The notes under the pieces: generated by a model
Database searches by the model: none
Seen by the model: the letters and a program-made list of their open reading frames with translations, nothing else
Told to the model about the DNA's origin: nothing
NCBI GenBank assembly: GCA_002118135.1
Contig: BDIU01000013.1
Coordinates: 1 to 64,000, forward strand
DNA from: Trebouxia sp. TZW2008
Taxonomy: Eukaryota; Chlorophyta; Trebouxiophyceae; Trebouxiales; Trebouxiaceae
DNA: 64,000 nucleotides
Direction of reading: 5' to 3'
Translations under genes and position numbers: made by a program
In this document: positions 13,301-24,878 of the stretch, piece after piece
Layout: each line of letters opens with the position of its first letter
How positions within the stretch are numbered: position 1 is the stretch's first letter

Positions 13301-16300
13301 GCTCTGTTGAAGAACATCAAAAGCTGTTGGGTCGAGTTTGAATGGTGTTCTGTGGTCAGCTTGCTGAGTCCAGAGGACATCCAAGATGAACAGTGACAAA
13401 GGCGCTGCATGACATGACTGCAATTCAGGAACAACAAATGAGTCAAGGGCAGCAGGATGCAATCAGCTGTTGAGCACATGTTACTGCATTTGCAAGATGG
13501 CAAACTGAATTGTACGATCCTGTGTTTGACATTGTTCAAAACGCAGCGTGACTGATGTGATGCACAGAGTCTGTCGTGTGTCAGCATCTGACAGAACCAG
13601 CTGCACAAATACTCTGAGCCCAACAACCGTTACTTGTCTAACCTGAGACATGCCCAACCCTGAACAGTTCCAAGACAAGCCATCATCTACACCCAGCACT
13701 ACTCTGAGCCAGCTGAACAAGTGCTGAAACAGCATGGCTTGCAGGTATGGACAAATTATGCAGCGCGCAGAATCCAACAGCCACCACTTGCCCAAATCAA
13801 AGCATGCTCAAGCTCAGCATGCAGAGGCTCAGCATGCTCAGACTCAGCACGCACAGCATGAGGCAGGCTCCTTGCAGCCCAGTGCTGCTGCAATGCTGCA
13901 TGTCAGCAAAGTGCGTGAGCTACAGCAGCAGCTTCAGACAGCAACCACAAGCATCCAGCAGTTGGAAGCTTCTGACAAGATTGCCAACAGCCAGATCACA
14001 GCTGCAGCCCTAGCCAAGGAGCACTCTGATCTGCAATCTGAACTGCTGCAGCAGAATCTGCACAAGCTGCTAACGGGCAAGACCCAGCTTCAGCACGAGC
14101 TAGAGTTGGCCGAGACTCAGATTGAGCAGATGAAAGCCGCCCAAGCAGCTGCCAAGTGCAAACTGCAAGCTGTGACTAACGCAAATGAGGGCCTGCAGCA
14201 GCAGACTGAGAAGTTGAAGCAGCAGATTGATATAGCGCAACTCAAGGAGCACGCATTGCAACAGCAGTTGGATCTAGTCATTGCTGACAAGGACTCTCTC
14301 AAGGAGCAACTTGGACAAGTGCAAGCAGAGAAGCGAGACATTGAGCAAAGCTGTCTTGATTGTCAGGCTGAGAAGTTATCTGTTGTCCAACAGCTAAGCC
14401 AAGTGCAATCAAGCCTGGAAGCGTCACAGCACAGGCTGCAACAGATTGAAGCAGAGAAGCGTGACTCTGAACAACAGCTGCATCAGTGCCAAGTAGACAA
14501 GCATACTGTACAGCGGTCACTGGAGCAGATGAAAGTAAGCCTGGACGCCGCAAAGCAGGTACAAGCAGAGAGCAAGACTCTAAAGCAGCAGCTTGATGAG
14601 TGTCAGGCAGACAGGCACACTGTACAGCAGTCAATGGAGCAGATGCAAGCAAGCACGGAGGCATCACAGCACTTGTTGGAGAAGGTGCAAGCAGAGAATG
14701 AGACTCTGAAGCAACAGCGAGCAACTGCTGAGAGCAGTGCTGCATCAGAACGCCAACAGGCACAAGACAGGATTAAGCTTATGATTGACAAACTCTCAAT
14801 GCAGCACTGCAAGAAGCTGGAAGACGCTCAGAAGCTGCACAAGGCGCAGCTGGCGGCAGCTGCCAGGCAGCTGGAAGCTGCTGACTCAGCTTACAAGCAG
14901 GAGGCAGAACAGTGCCAGCAGGTTCAGGTAAACAGCTTTTCACCCTTCATGAGTAGTCATCACCCAGTTTACGAATGATTGAGGGACACTGGAGAACAAG
15001 ATTTCATTGCTATTTCATGCGCATGATGCATGAGCGATTTGCAAATGTCAGTGACTGCAACATCACTTGCAGATGAAACAACAGTCATCTGCATTGGGAG
15101 AGCCTCTGTGACACTTCATTCCAAAGCATAGTACCTCAGTCAATCAGGCAACACACACCTGGCACTTGCAATGGGTAGGTGTGTTTGCTACTATTTCTGT
15201 TTGTGACTAAAATGATCAGTATTATTGTTAACGATACTGCGGTCATTGTGATCACCATGATCAGTCTTGATATTAATTTGATTGTCATTACTGTTGTCCA
15301 TTGTGGTGATGATAATAATATTAATATTTATTAAATAGACATAACACTTTCCAGCATATACTGCCAGGAGTGTGTGGCATAAGTCTTATCTCGCTATGCA
15401 GGCTTGTCTTGAGCGTGCCTGGCAAGATATTGTGATAGACTGTGAAATCCCACCTTGATATGCAGGTTCAGGGGAAGCTGGTGAAGCTGGGCAGCATTCA
15501 ATCAGCGGGACCAGTTGTTCAATCAATCATCCGCTTACTCATGTGCATGTGCAGGTGAAGTTGGTGAAGCTGAGCCACGACACCATTCAGCATTGCCAGC
15601 AGTCAGCATTGAAGCACTCCTCAACATCCACGTGACCTCCATTTTGGCTGACTGTGTACATCAATCTGCTCCATGCTCAGGATACCAGCCAATGCCATAT
15701 ACAGCCCTGTCACGGCCAATGTCAATCCACATAGTGTAAAACAGTCACTGTAGATGGCAACTTACCCTGCCCGTTCCAAATACAGGGCAAGCTGGTGAAA
15801 CTGCGCCAGGACACAATTCAGCATTGTCAGCAGACAGCATTGAAGCAGGCAGATGCCCTGGCAGCCAAAGATGCCCGCGTGCAGCAGCTAATGACTGACC
15901 TGCAGGAGTGCAAAGACAACAGCAGCAGGTAGGACTTGTCTTTTGCTCCACAAAGAATACATGGAAGCAGCATCTGTTGTGCTGTTATGGTTGGCAACGG
16001 GGCAAATTTTCAAGTATGAATGCAGCAGGTGCATGTCTTGCTGATCATGTTCTACACATAAGAATGATTGCCTCCCAGCATGACATGCTGATGGCCAAGG
16101 ATGGTCGGGCGCAGCAGCTCACCACTGACCTGCTGGACTGCAAAGATGACAGTAGCAGGTGTGTGTCTCGCTGATGATGTGCTTCATACAGCAGTGATGC
16201 CAACAACTACTGTTTGAGCTGCTGATTAAGCACTGGTGGTGGTCAAAGATGTTTAGGTGCAGCAGCTTGCCACTGACCTGCAGGAGTGTAAAGACAACAG

Positions 16301-19300
16301 CAGCAGGTTTATGTCTTGCTATGCTCCACACAGAACTGATAGAAATAGCAACTGTCATGCTCTTTTGTTTGGCGGTTGACCTGCAGAGGTGCACAATTGC
16401 AAGAGGTGCATGTTTTCATGTGCTACACATAATGATCATTGCGTGAGATGCTGATGGCCAAGAATGGCCAAGTGCAGCAGCTCACAATTGAGCCACAAGA
16501 ATGCAAAGATGACTGCAGCAGTTATATGTCTTACTGGTCATGTGTTATGTATGATATGCATTGCCTCCCAGTGTGAGATGCTGATGACCCAGGATGGCTG
16601 AGGGGCAGCAGCTCACAATCGAGCCACAAGAATGCAAAGATGACTGCAGCAGGTGTATGTCGTACTGGTCATCTGTTATGTATGATATGTATTGCCTCCC
16701 CGTGTGAGATGCTGATGGCTAAGGATGGCCGAGGGCAGCAGCTCACAATTGAGCCACAAGAATGCCAAGATGACTGCAGCAGGTATTTGTCCTAGTGGTC
16801 ATGTGTTATGTATGATATGCATTGCCTCCCAGTGAGAGATGCTGATGACCAAGGATGGCTGAGGGGCAGCAGCTCACCATTGAGCTGCAGCAGTGCAGAC
16901 AGCCGCAGCAGGTGCTTGCTGCCCATCTAAGTAGCTCAATAGCTCTGCAAATTGCTACCTATTGCAGTAAGATGTGTTGCTGATTGGCAGGTTTGAGTTG
17001 GAGGTGGTACAGCTGGAAACTGAGCTGGCCTGCAGCGCTGAGCAGCAGAAGAAGACTGAGGGGGACAGGGACCACTGGACAGCCTACTACCGCCAAGTCA
17101 TTGAAGACAAAGTCAGGTGAGCCATTCCTCTTCATGGCCTACTGACAGGAACGACTGGACTGGCTACTGCTGGCGTGTGACTGAGGACGAAGTCAGGTGA
17201 GCCACCTTTTTCCGGCCTGCACTGATGCCGGTGCTTCTCCTCACAGTGCGTGATTTGGGTTTGACAGGGACCACCGGATTGCCTGCTGTTGGCCAGGACA
17301 AAGTCAGGTGAGTGGCATGCTCCCAAATGCGCTCTTGCTGGTGCCTACCCATTTGCCACACCACTTCTGCCTGAAACAAGTCATTAAGGACCAAGTCAGG
17401 TGTGGCATTCCTTCTCATGACCTGTCGCGGTAAAGGTGCTGCTCGCTGCAGTATGTTTTTGAGTTTGACTAATGCAATGAGCACTACCAGCGAGCATTGA
17501 GGACAGAGTCAGATGTGGCATTCTGCTTCAGCCCTTGCACTGGTGAAGTCATGCTCCCTGCAATGTTCGGGACTGGGGTCCAAGCTGACAGCAACGCATG
17601 AGAAGTGACATGTGTTGCGAGAACGTGCATTCCATGGTGCATGATGTGAGCTTGATGGCAGATACGGCAGGTTTTTTGTGTGGTTTTCTGGGCCGATGGA
17701 CCAGAAATGAACAGTATTGTCAAAGTGTCTAGTCACTGGCATTTTGATTTGGCAAAATGACTTGCACATCAAATAGCAAACTAGGCAAGAATGTCTGATG
17801 CAAAAGAGGATCCCAACAACATCACTTGAACAACAGAGCTGCAGAGGCTGAACAGCATTGCCTGCACCCCAAGTGGAACCGGCTTGTGCTGTCTGCATGG
17901 CACTTGCTGCTGTGATCGTGTGCCTACCTACACTGTCAATGCCTCACACCATAAAGCAACAGGAGGTCTGCGTCTGATGGATCTATAAGCTACAGTGGTA
18001 AGCTTTTTCTCCTTGGTGTGCGAGGCCTGGAGGAACCCCTCCTTCGTACACACGTCCTCCATACATGGGCCAACCCCGCCTCCCCCCGCCCCTCCCCTGT
18101 TGTCACCCGTTCACTGCCTCCTGACCAAACCCCTGACCCCTGCTCACAGCTATGATGTCAGAGTGTTTCTTTGCATGCAGCTTGGCTAATGAGCAGCACT
18201 GCTTGAACAAACACTGCTGACCTCCAGGCCAAGGGTCTCGACAACGAGCAAAGTCTGCACCATAGCACAGCTGACATGCAGGGTAAAGCCATCCCTGCCT
18301 CAGGACCCCACCTCCCCTTCCTTGACCTTTAGCTGTGTTGGAGTGTCAACTTGCATGCAGGCGGGTCAACGAGCAGCACTTTCTGAAGAACAGGATTGCT
18401 GACTTGTTGGGGAGACAGGGGTACCTTGGGGGTTCAAGGCATGGGCGAGCCCCCCTCCCCTTTTCCCCCTGCCCACAAATATATGTTTCACACAAGAATG
18501 ATGTTTGGCATGCAGATTGGTCAATGAGCAGCACTCCCTGAAGAACAGAATTGCTCACTTGGAGGGGAAGACAAGTTATCTGAGGGGCCAAAGGCATCAA
18601 TGCCAGTGCATCCCCCCACTCTCAAACCCGTCACTGAACCCCTCAGCCAACTCTCTCCTGCGACTTGGCCGGGCTCCTCCTCAGGTAGCTTTACACTGCA
18701 GCACCTTGAGTGAGAATACAGTAAAGTGCAGATGCTGCACAGCTATCAATACAAGTCCTGCTCTGATAACATATGCAAACAAGGTCTCTGCGGTCTGGAA
18801 CACCAACCCAGGCTCTGCATGATTCCACCAATATGTGAGCAGCATTCCAGATTCTTTTTCTACTAACAAGGCACCTGTGCCTGACTGTTGTTGGCAGGCC
18901 GCTGCTGCTGTCTGTGGTCCAACACAGTACCCAGCTTGAAGCATCTCTCACTTACCATGGATTTGCATGGCTATGTTGTATGTTTAGTAAGAGCGCTGAT
19001 GGCTGGCAGTGTGTGCGGCTGACTGCTCAGCATGCTTGTGGGGTGTGTGTTGGCAGGCACAGCATGCTGGTGGGCTAGCAGGGCACTTGTGCATGGCTGT
19101 GCAACTGTATTGTGTGTTTGGTAAGAGCGCTGATGGCTGGCAGTGTGTGTGGGTGACTGCACAGCATGCTTGAGGGGGGTGCGTTGGCAGGCACAGCATG
19201 CTGGTGGGCTAGCAGGGCACTTGTGCACTGCTTTGCAGCTGTATTGCAAGCACTGCTAACCTGCAAGATAGCCAAGACAAGCCATGACCTTCACGTCAAG

Positions 19301-22300
19301 TGTCACACTAACTCTCTTGTCTGGCATCAACCGCCTAGCTAAGGCAAACAAATGCCCTCATCATATTCTGCTTGTCATGCAGGCACGCCCTGACTCACCC
19401 ATGCCAAACAGGCAGCGCCCCTTCCGCCCCCCTACCCCTGCAGGATTCTCCACCCCTGCAGACCACCCCACCGCTGCTCACCCTGTGTCAGCCCGAAGAC
19501 CACTTGCTGCCTCAAGGTCCCTCTTTGGCACAGCGTCAACACTAACAGATAAGCCTGATGCTAGCCAGGCCCCCAAGCCATCTGCTGCATCAAGATCGCT
19601 CTTCAGCAGAGCGTCAACCATCACAGACAGCTTTGGTGACCGCAATGTCCATAGCAGAAGCCGCTGTGACAGGCCTACTTCAGATCATGTTGCGCTAGAG
19701 GCTGAGTGTGACTCGGCAGAATTGGGCGTAAACACTGACACTGGTAGTGAACAGAGCAGCACTGCACAGTCTTTGAGCTCTGATGAAGTCTCAGTACCAA
19801 CAGACAGAGATGATGCTGACAGCACCAACAGCAGCGCTACAGCAGATTGGACGTCAGCAGACAGCAACTCTGGGAACAGCGAGTACAGCACACATGCGAC
19901 TGAAGCTGAGTGTGTCACAGACATTGAGAGCAGTGCAGACAGCACAGCTGCGACTGAAGCTGAATGCATTACAGGTGCTGAGAGCAGTGTACACAGCACA
20001 GACACAACTGAAGCTGAACACGTCGCAAGCACCAACGACATCACAGAGGCAGACAGTGCTGACAGCATCAATGAAAACAGCAGTCCGACCAGCACAGATG
20101 CGACTCAAGCTGAATGCGCCACACCTTCTCATGACGTCACAGATGCAGGCAATACCGACAGCATCAATGCTGAGAGCAGCGAGTACAGCACAAGCGCAAT
20201 TGAAGCTATACATGTCACAGACACCAATGACGTCACAGAGACAGACAGCACCGACAGCATCAACAGCACAAGCGCAACTGAAGCTGAGTGGGTCGCAAAC
20301 ACTCGCGACATCACAGAGACAGACAAAACCGGCAGCATCAATGTTGAGAGCAATGCAGGCAGCACAAGCACAACTGCAGGAGAAGAAGATCTCAACTCTG
20401 GTCCTGGGCAGACTGAGGAGTCTGTCTCTCAACAAGAGCAGCAGCACTACAGCGATAACGAAACACCATGTGACCATAGCAGTACAGTCACAACGGCAAG
20501 CAGCAACCCTAATCCTCTGTTTGAAGGCTTTCCAGCCATCAGTAATGTCTGCGGCCATATTGAGAAACAGCTGGCCTTGCTGAAGGAACCCCTTGGTGAG
20601 GGCAACTCAGTGGCACCCACAGACGCACAGTCAGACTCTGACAGCGCGTCCACTGTCAGTGATGGTGACGAAGAAGACCATGATGGCTATGATGAAGGTG
20701 AAGTGTGTGAGGATGAAGAGGAAGGACATGCCTGCGATGAGGAAGCACAGGGTGATGACTCAGCTGAGGAAGAAGATCTGAAGGTTGATGACATCCTTGA
20801 GGAGCTTGAGGAGACTCAAGAATGCCTTAAAACGTAAGTACCTCTGTTACCATTCCCCAGACTGTAAATCTATTGATCGATATTTACTGATTGATTACTA
20901 CTATCCTTGTAACTAGCACTGTTATTGATACCCTGGCCCAACACCCTGCTGACAATTTGACAAGTTGCGTTGTGGTGCAGTATAGCAGCAAATTGGCTCA
21001 ACTGCGTCATTCAGTCAATGTGCTGCTGTTGCCCTTTGCCAGATGCATTTGCTGCTTGTAGGCTGCATGATGTTGCTGCCTAGATCAAGCTTTTCCCCAT
21101 GCATCCAATCTTGTGGTGCCTTGCACTTGTTGTTGGCATTGCTCAATGCTTGGGCATGTCCCAGATCAGCAAGTTCACAACCACCATCACCTTACCGGTC
21201 ACCAGGTGAGGCTTGGTAATGCATGCGGAAATGTTGTTTGACGCTGAGCATACTACTCAATGCATGCTGCTATGACAGAGTTGTATCTTAGATTCATAAG
21301 CATGTCAGAACGCAAATTTGGGCGCTTGACCACGTAGAGAGGTGGTAACACCTTAAGTCTTGAAGGCCCAAACCTCAATTTGGGTCCTCACCAGGATATA
21401 GTCGCGGGTTCAAGTCTGACATGTAACAGCTGCACAGTCACACTCCTGGTCCGCTTCAGCCAATTATTGATCTGGTCTGTCTGTGCTGTGCTGCAGGTCC
21501 CAAGCTGCCAACGCCCAACTGGAACAGGACAACTACGATCTGACCAACAGCTACAACCAGATGAAGCAGCAGTTCAGCGCTGTGTGGAATGACCTGATGT
21601 CTTTGCATCTGTTGGCATGGGATGCGCTACACTGCGGCAACAGCTCCAACTACAGTCACCCAAAGTACACCAAGACGCTAATCTTGGGCAGAAAGATGCT
21701 GATGACTCGGCCAATGGTAGTGCAGCATCGGGTGTTCAATCTGCTGGACGCTGATTCAGACGGCATCATTAGTCAGGCAGATGTGGGCGCCTGGCTGACT
21801 CAGCACCTTGAGCTGGGCAGCCTTAGTCATGATGCGATTCACCAACAGATGCTGAGAGGGAGGGGCAAACACCACGAAGCTGTGATTCAGTCCCCTGACC
21901 CTGAGCAGCTGTTTCAGTGGCTAGAAAAGCGAGTATGGGACCTGCTGAAGGAAGGGTTTGCACCACAGAGCAGCGACCCTGACTGGCAGGTATGCTCAGT
22001 GCTGTTGCCATATCATGTATCCTCTATACAACTCTGCAGGGGCAGTACTCCTTACTGCCGATGCTTGTCATATCTGCTTTGTCTGTCTTCATTCATTGTT
22101 GTCAGTGTTGATGAGTGGACAGATGACAGCTGAGCGACGCGTCAGCATTCCATATAGCTTGTGTTGCAGGCTTCACACTTTGGCTCTGCACATCACAGCA
22201 TATTGTTGTCAACAGCATGCACTCTGTCATTGGCCTTGTTTGAGCTGCCCAAAGTGCAACACACTTCAAATCCAAGCTGCCCTGCTATTGAGTATCTGCT

Positions 22301-22647
22301 TGGGAAAGTTCTCAAGAATGTGTTTGCAATCAAGACTTGTATGCCATTGTGCATCCAGCCAAAGCAGCTTGTATGCATCGCCACATGGTCCTGTCAAACT
22401 TGTCCTGTTCAGCTGCTTATCGTTTGCCACTGTGCTTTAGGGCGTGTCTTCCACAGAGTTCCTGAGGGCACAGCTAGGCCGGGATGTGGCTGCGCTGCTG
22501 TGCTCACCGTTGGAGTTCATCAGAGATATCACAGGCGGTGACAAGACAATGTGCATGGGCGCTCAATATATCAAGTGGGGTCCTAAAGTTGACAGCAAGC
22601 TCAGTGCGTTAGAGCTCACTGCAAAGACCTGGGGCTGCCTGAAATAG
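10332..22647 (+). CDS. Giant coiled-coil protein with acidic region and EF-hand-like C terminus
   Basis: Twelve exons fit in phase (4377 nt, 1458 aa): 10332-10484, 11486-11662, 11790-11831, 11998-12114, 13137-13252, 13745-14927, 15786-15928, 16991-17116, 18516-18684, 19383-20833, 21497-21989 and 22441-22647. Residues about 15-690 form long heptad coiled coils (QLQQEN-type; the 1.18-kb exon is almost wholly coiled coil, with an HAQ-rich start). The 1.45-kb exon encodes a proline/serine part, then Thr/Ser/Glu-rich degenerate repeats (ATEAE...), then a very acidic tail. The last two exons encode a compact domain with LLDADSDGIISQADVGAWL, a good EF-hand loop, and end KTWGCLK. I do not recognise the family. 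A scaffold of the centrosome/basal body or cytoskeleton is possible but only inferred. The start ATG at 10332 is plausible, not proven. Five introns are packed with ghost exons. Confidence 0.75.
10915..11010. repeat. ACACATAC-type microsatellite
   Basis: Imperfect ACATAC/ACGTAC dinucleotide-like tract in intron 1 of the coiled-coil gene. Similar stretches (11070-11110, 11190-11250, 11325-11365, 11440-11480) separate each ghost exon that follows, so the microsatellite is part of the duplicated unit. Val/Tyr/Cys-rich frames on the minus strand are artefacts of it. Confidence 0.85.
11003..11485 (+). repeat. Four acceptor-side ghost copies of exon 2 of the coiled-coil gene
   Basis: The intact exon starts at 11486 (VHSDEVKDLHKWLAAVG). 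Four degraded copies, each after CTGCAG, begin near 11010, 11120, 11266 and 11376, at 107-146 bp spacing. Most have stops, lost frame or a truncated 3' half (for example LHKWLL). All lie upstream of the intact copy. Confidence 0.9.
11790..11831 (+). other. 42-nt microexon derived from a duplicated exon edge
   Basis: This segment encodes HLADTAAASFETAK and duplicates the end of the preceding exon, QHLADTATASFTTAQ. It is flanked by GCTGCAG and GTGGGT and is a multiple of three, so including or skipping it keeps frame. It may be a ghost that has become a functional or alternative exon. Splicing is inferred. Confidence 0.6.
12112..12402 (+). repeat. 235-bp direct duplication of the exon 4 donor junction
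   Basis: The exon end FSTATTPQ and the following intron (12085-12165) recur at about 12320-12402 with a similar donor (CCGCAG then GTCTGCCC) and the shared downstream sequence GTCTCAG...CTGCATTCTGGGA. This is a donor-side ghost. Confidence 0.85.
12430..13136 (+). repeat. Five to six acceptor-side ghost copies of exon 5
   Basis: Units of about 100-180 bp begin after TGTGCAG near 12435, 12618, 12735, 12832, 12916 and 13017. They end with a GGCTGACTGGCAGC-like block that also precedes the intact exon at 13137 (GCDMAKTDVASAKDASK). Each copy holds a decayed version of the exon start, for example GCTGCCCTTGCCAA. Confidence 0.85.
15230..15345. other. AT-rich intron segment
   Basis: ATAATAATATTAATATTTATTAAA stands out from the surrounding composition inside the intron after the long coiled-coil exon. 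No gene or element is evident. Confidence 0.6.
15460..15785 (+). repeat. Two acceptor-side ghost copies of exon 7
   Basis: Intact exon 15786-15928 begins GKLVKLRQDTIQHCQQTALK. Copies begin near 15466 (GKLVKLGS, very short) and 15556 (VKLVKLSHDTIQHCQQSALK, nearly complete), each after a GCAG acceptor. Confidence 0.9.
15970..16915 (+). repeat. Six donor-side ghost copies of exon 7
   Basis: The exon end DLQECKDNSSR with its donor recurs near 16085-16158, 16240-16306, 16449-16518, 16577-16650, 16710-16782 and 16839-16911. The last four form a regular ~130-bp tandem array with a shared CATGTGTTATGTATGATATG intron block. Several copies have lost the GT or the frame (EPQECKDDCSS). Confidence 0.9.
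17117..17515 (+). repeat. Four donor-side ghost copies of exon 8
   Basis: Exon 16991-17116 ends GDRDHWTAYYRQVIEDKVR then GTGAGCC. Copies ending AAGTCAG or GAGTCAG followed by GTGAG/GTGTG occur near 17195, 17308, 17400 and 17511 at about 110-bp spacing. The last has lost its GT. Confidence 0.85.
18170..18515 (+). repeat. Two acceptor-side ghost copies of exon 9
   Basis: Intact exon 18516 begins RLVNEQHSLKNRIAHLEG. Copies start near 18181 (LANEQHCLN, with stop) and 18361 (RRVNEQHFLKNRIADLLG), each after TGCATGCAG. The second is still open, so alternative use of its acceptor cannot be excluded. Confidence 0.85.
18960..19245. repeat. Two-and-a-bit copies of a ~126-bp tandem repeat
   Basis: The unit contains GTAAGAGCGCTGATGGCTGG and GGCAGGCACAGCATGCTGGT and repeats at about 126-bp spacing within the intron before the 1.45-kb exon. 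No exon edge was recognised in it. Confidence 0.85.
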
Positions 22648-23324
22648 AAATGAATGTCACTGGTACTATCAGCTGCATTGCAAGCTGGGACAGCAGAATA
22701 TGACATGATGGCAACAGTTGTTGCAGATGTTGTTGGGCTCACTTCAATTTGAATTATTATTGGCCTACCACAGATCAGTGCCAAGTTTGTGATGCTGTTA
22801 CTGCAGCCGACAGCGATAGACAGTCCTCAGGACTGTGACTTTTACCGACCTGACTTTACCATTGCATGTATAGCACTTTTCAATGAAGCATCTCGTGTTT
22901 GTAGTTGCCTGGCATTTTTTATGACACTAGGCTGAGACCAAGTTGGCTTTTGTGGTGTGCTAAAGGAACATGAATCCCCTTGTGCGACACGGCTTTGCTA
23001 TGTTTACAATCAGAGCTCTATTCATATCCGTATGTGCTGTGCACATCTGCTCAAAATACAACTTGATGTTCTGAAATGCATAAAGCATGTCTTAAAAGTT
23101 CCAGGCGTGCAACTCGCATTGTGATGCAAATAAACCCAGTGCAGCCATGTTATCATAATCAGCTGCAAGTCTGTTGCTGTCTCTCACATACACCTTCAGT
23201 CATGATCTATACACACAGTGTTGTGACTGGACACCCGCACAATAGTCAACAAGCAACCAGCAGCCATGTTTCAGTACAGTCAAGTTAACGTGTAGCAAGT
23301 ACAGTATGGTACAATGTCACAAGC
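22648..23324. other. Convergent intergenic region
   Basis: Lies between the stop codons of the giant coiled-coil gene (+) and the DUF4864-like gene (-). No gene seen; presumably two 3' UTRs. Confidence 0.6.
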
Positions 23325-24520
23325 TCATACAGCCAAGTTTCCATCAGGGCATGCATCACAGGTCAGTTGGCGTGTGAACCAAGTCCCATCGTATCTGCCT
23401 CCAAGACGCTTCACCATATTGAACTCAAACACCCCTTCCTCAGTTCCCTTGTAGCCTTTCACCCACACTCTGTGCTTCCACTGCAGTTCTGACACCTGCA
23501 AGATGCACAGAAGCAAGAAAATGTACACCAATGGGCGTCATGATGTGAGCCTCTGCCAATAGAGGTAGCCCAGGATTGCTGCTCTCCAGCCAACCAGCAG
23601 AAGATGCATATGCATGCATGTTGCGTCACACCCGAGACAGGTTGCTTGACTGGCTTCTCAGTTGTAGGCATACAAAGTGCATGCCATGTGCATTCTTATG
23701 CGTGTGTTGTAGCGCACCTGCAGGGAACTCAGAGGTGTGTGCTCTAGGTGACTAAGCAGCACACTATAATATGGTGTGTGGAAAATGCGGCGGAATCGCT
23801 CAAATTGTCCCAGATCTCTGTTCAGCCTGCAGGTGTACTGAGGCTCAGCGTTGACTGCAATCAGGAATGTGCCAAGCTAGCCTTTTACAAACACGGTGTG
23901 CTGTGTTGCGCTTACCCAAAGTAACAGCTTCTGGCAAATGGGTCAAAGTCTGCAAATCGGTATAACACCTCAATGCCATGATCACGAGCTGGCTGGTCGT
24001 TTTCCTTCAGTGCCTGCATGTATGCTGACAATATCTGACACACTGATCTGGCGTAACAAGCTGCAAACATAAAAGGAATCAAGGTGGATGCCACCTGCAG
24101 TTGCATGTTTACGGCTTCTTCTTGTGATAGATCAAAAGCGGGTCCGAGTTGCCAGTCTGAACGCTTTCTTGGCTTGATGGGAAAGTCGCTGTCAAAGCTC
24201 GACCGGCAAAACACCGGCCGAAAGGCTGGTCTTCGGCCACACCCATACTTGCGGTTATCATAGCCAGTGCATGCCTTGCGTTCGGCGATGCCTCTCCACG
24301 AGATGCTCAGGGCTTCCAGACTTTGCAACTTTGGACACTTGGAGCGAGCAAGGCATGCGGAATAGGGTCCTCCAGTCTGTTGTGCCGTATGCAAATTGCC
24401 GATCATGCCACTGTGGGGCTGCAAAGTTTGAACAACTTCAGTGTTGAATCTGCCTTGAAGAAGAGGACCAAGAGCGACATTTGTCCTGTGTGCCGTGGTG
24501 TGTGAGCAAAAGCACCACAT
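23325..24520 (-). CDS. DUF4864-like protein, probably plastid-targeted
   Basis: Four exons fit in phase: 24406 (or 24520)-24095, 24034-23916, 23826-23718 and 23495-23325, giving 236 aa from the inner ATG or 274 aa from the outer. The N terminus is basic, Ser/Ala/Cys-rich and acid-poor, like a plastid transit peptide. The mature part has LSQEEAVNMQLQ, MQALKENDQPARDHGIEV, YRFADFDPFAR, FERFRRIFHTPYYSVLL, HRVWVKGY and DGTWFT. This layout resembles DUF4864 proteins of plants, algae and bacteria (a small alpha+beta, NTF2-like fold of unknown role). The assignment is by remembered pattern, not alignment. The closeness to the SAM gene stop (359 bp) suggests a separate promoter. Confidence 0.75.
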
Positions 24521-24878
24521 CGGCCATCACAGGCAACACAAGCCAGCTTAGCAACATCAATACAAGGGGTTGGACATATCTAATACAGGAGCTCAGCCGT
24601 GTGTTTATCAAATGTGTGATATATTGAATGCAGCACCCAGATCTGAGCTTGCAGTCCCTGAGCGCTGAGGACATCATCAACTGCAAGCATACTTGACAGA
24701 AAAGCCTTGCATGCTAACACAGATTGCAATGCATGCAAGGCCATGACCAATCATTGCAAAATCCTGTAAGCAGGCCTCAGCCGCTTGTGTGACTTGCAAT
24801 AATGCTGAAAGACGCCTTGACTTGCATTTGGCACAGACCCATGGGCCATTTCAAGACAGCAGGTGACCAAGGAAAATC

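Noticed and set aside
16449..16911. CRISPR-like array of evenly spaced repeats
   Set aside because: Repeats are ~130 bp apart, diverged, contain an exon end with a splice donor, and sit within a eukaryotic intron.
19854..20558. 234-aa minus-strand open frame, Cys/Val/Ala-rich
   Set aside because: Antisense shadow of the Thr/Ser/Glu-rich repeat exon; the periodic codons leave several frames open.
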